DNA of 64,000 nucleotides, taken from NCBI GenBank assembly GCA_021775955.1, contig JAJFGU010000022.1, positions 186,001-250,000 on the forward strand, read 5' to 3'. A model generated the notes under the pieces. That model searched no databases and was not told the DNA's origin. It was given only the letters and a program-made list of their open reading frames with translations. Below are positions 62,584 to 64,000 of the stretch, piece after piece. The stretch is from Alphaproteobacteria bacterium. Lineage in GTDB: Bacteria > Pseudomonadota > Alphaproteobacteria > Micavibrionales > Micavibrionaceae. Made by a program: the position numbers and the translations under genes. Every line of letters starts with the position of its first letter. Position 1 is the first letter of the stretch.

Positions 62584-64000
62584 TTAATTGGCCTTAATAT
62601 TTGCAAGGAAGACCTCAACCTCGTCACGCAAAGCAGTGTTCTTACTCAAAAGATCATTGGCAGCTTCTTTCAAAACGGACGCGGCCTTATCAGTATCACC
62701 AGAAGCAGTCTTAATATGAGAAGATGTTTCCGATACCGTCGTTGTACTATCCAGCGCGCTTTGCATCGAGCGAACAATTTCCTGCACGGCCGCCCCCTGC
62801 TCTTCCATACCTGCAGAAACAGCGGTCATAATTTGTTCCATTTCATGAATGGTGCTTGATACATCTTCAATGCCCTGGACGTTCTTGATCGTTTCCTGCT
62901 GTATCTGTGTTATCTGCTCACCAATATCAGCCGTGGCATTGGCCGTTTGCGTCGCCAGATTCTTTACTTCCGTTGCCACAACAGCAAAACCCTTACCCAT
63001 TTCCCCGGCCCGCGCAGCTTCAATTGTAGCATTGAGAGCAAGCAAATTGGTCTGCTCTGCAATATCCGAAATAAGACTAATAACATCACCAATACTTTCT
63101 GATTTTTGCCTCAGAGTTTCCATCCCTTTGCCGGCTATATCCGATTTCTCGACCGCTTCTTTTGCAATCCTGTTGGAATTGGTTAACTGCGTATTGATCT
63201 CGGCAATTGATGCTGACAGCTCTTCGGTTGTTGATGATACGACATTGACATTACTGGTTGCGCTCTCTGACGCCGCAGCCAACTCGGTCGATTGCTGCGC
63301 TCCGTTTTCTGCTAATTTTGAAAGATCGCCCGCAGTGCCCTGCAAACTACCAAGCGATGAAGATAACTCTTCGATAAATCCAGATACATTAATATCAAAA
63401 TTATCCGTTAATTTTTCGAGCTCTTTATTTCGTGCTTCAATCTTGCCTGTCTGCTCATCTCTCTCGGCACTCAACTTGTTTGTTTCGATTCTGTTATCTT
63501 TAAACACTTGAAGCGCCTCGGCAAGACGCCCCATTTCGGTCTTCGTAACTGGTGGCACCTGTATATCTACATTGCCCTCGGCCAACTCTTTCATCGAGGC
63601 AACAATCCTATTAATAGGAACAATCAACGATGTGATGCTAGACAGCGTAATAACAACTGCCGCAATCATCGCCATCACCATAACAAGTGTCGCTTTTGCA
63701 ATATTGCCTTCTGCTGTTTTCGCTGCCTCTTCGGTTTTGGCAATCACCTCATTTGCATTGGCTATGGTTTGATCAGCGGTAGACAAAGCTTTTTCTGCTG
63801 CTATTTTTGCATACTCCTTTTGCTGCTCTACAAGATGTTCGAAAATAGCTGTCGCCGCCAAAGCCTCCCGGCGCGCTTCCGCTAACAGCGCATTGCCCTG
63901 AACCCGATTTTCATCGACAAAGGAATCAACGGCCTGAATGGAAAGGTCGTAGATTTTTTCTACATGGGCTTGAATCTTTAAAACCTCTTCAGGTGCATAA
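62584..64000 (-). CDS. Methyl-accepting chemotaxis protein (N-terminally cut by window end)
   Basis: The frame stays open to the right edge of the window, so the gene's start lies outside; the visible part is about 470 residues. It has a helical ligand-binding region, a TM helix ([24 protein letters not shown]), HAMP (about 60 residues) and a signalling domain with the hairpin tip [35 protein letters not shown]. No C-terminal CheR-binding pentapeptide is seen (the chain ends VFLANIKAN). It probably signals to chemotaxis kinases or to the adjacent CheY-like protein. Confidence 0.9.
   Translation of the reverse strand, partial: YAPEEVLKIQAHVEKIYDLSIQAVDSFVDENRVQGNALLAEARREALAATAIFEHLVEQQKEYAKIAAEKALSTADQTIANANEVIAKTEEAAKTAEGNIAKATLVMVMAMIAAVVITLSSITSLIVPINRIVASMKELAEGNVDIQVPPVTKTEMGRLAEALQVFKDNRIETNKLSAERDEQTGKIEARNKELEKLTDNFDINVSGFIEELSSSLGSLQGTAGDLSKLAENGAQQSTELAAASESATSNVNVVSSTTEELSASIAEINTQLTNSNRIAKEAVEKSDIAGKGMETLRQKSESIGDVISLISDIAEQTNLLALNATIEAARAGEMGKGFAVVATEVKNLATQTANATADIGEQITQIQQETIKNVQGIEDVSSTIHEMEQIMTAVSAGMEEQGAAVQEIVRSMQSALDSTTTVSETSSHIKTASGDTDKAASVLKEAANDLLSKNTALRDEVEVFLANIKAN

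Noticed and set aside
62849-63511. Plus-strand 220-codon frame opposite the MCP
   Set aside because: Ser/Ala/Leu-rich shadow of the coiled-coil signalling domain, without a ribosome-binding site.

Overview
The window looks like chromosomal DNA of a Gram-negative bacterium, most likely an alphaproteobacterium. It has TonB-dependent uptake, an outer-membrane usher and beta-barrels, a LolA-like lipoprotein carrier, and an alphaproteobacterial-style XRE regulator. Lineage is inferred from gene style only; no rRNA is present. No insertion sequence, CRISPR array or complete tRNA gene was recognised. No gene-free stretch exceeds 300 bases.

Layout. (1) 0-2.2 kb: a membrane metalloprotease fused to a HlyD-type adaptor. 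(2) 2.3-9.7 kb: a visibly AT-richer block. It holds a JmjC/cupin protein, an XRE regulator, and a minus-strand operon of LuxI/FeeM-like acyltransferase (frame broken at an A9 tract), TonB-dependent receptor, YfiR-like protein and a CHASE8-HAMP sensor whose output domain is a degenerate kinase. A divergent pair of unknown genes follows. (3) 9.8-16.2 kb: PDZ and FecR-type secreted proteins, a TetR/alpha-beta hydrolase regulatory unit with repeated operators, a 42-codon gene, a YHS protein and a GNAT. (4) 16.3-21.6 kb: an alternative chaperone/usher locus with two DUF4402 subunit-like proteins. (5) 21.9-53.7 kb: an AMIN lipoprotein, then a 31-kb, almost wholly minus-strand glycan locus. (6) 53.8-59 kb: TetR, RND/MMPL permease, LolA-like protein and outer-membrane protein, with matching palindromic operators before the regulator and the permease. 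(7) 59.1-64 kb: a haem-binding Tll0287-like protein, a hybrid histidine kinase, a CheY-like protein and an MCP running off the window.

The glycan locus encodes a nonulosonic-acid route of the legionaminic type: PtmE-like guanylyltransferase, LegB dehydratase, LegC aminotransferase, LegG/NeuC epimerase, LegI/NeuB synthase and LegF/NeuA CMP-transferase. Around it lie glycosyltransferases, FkbM and other methyltransferases, a FemAB-like acyltransferase and a flippase-like ABC transporter. No LegH N-acetyltransferase was found. A second module at 40.6-46.3 kb joins an HpcH/HpaI aldolase to a KdsB-type CMP-transferase, two hydroxyacid dehydrogenases, an SDR and a methyltransferase. It could make and activate a different 3-deoxy-2-keto sugar acid. 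Two plus-strand genes (APH-like kinase, sulfotransferase-like) interrupt the run.

The most unusual item is the operon at 3.8-8.6 kb, where a signal-synthase-like acyltransferase heads a receptor/YfiR/sensor cassette.
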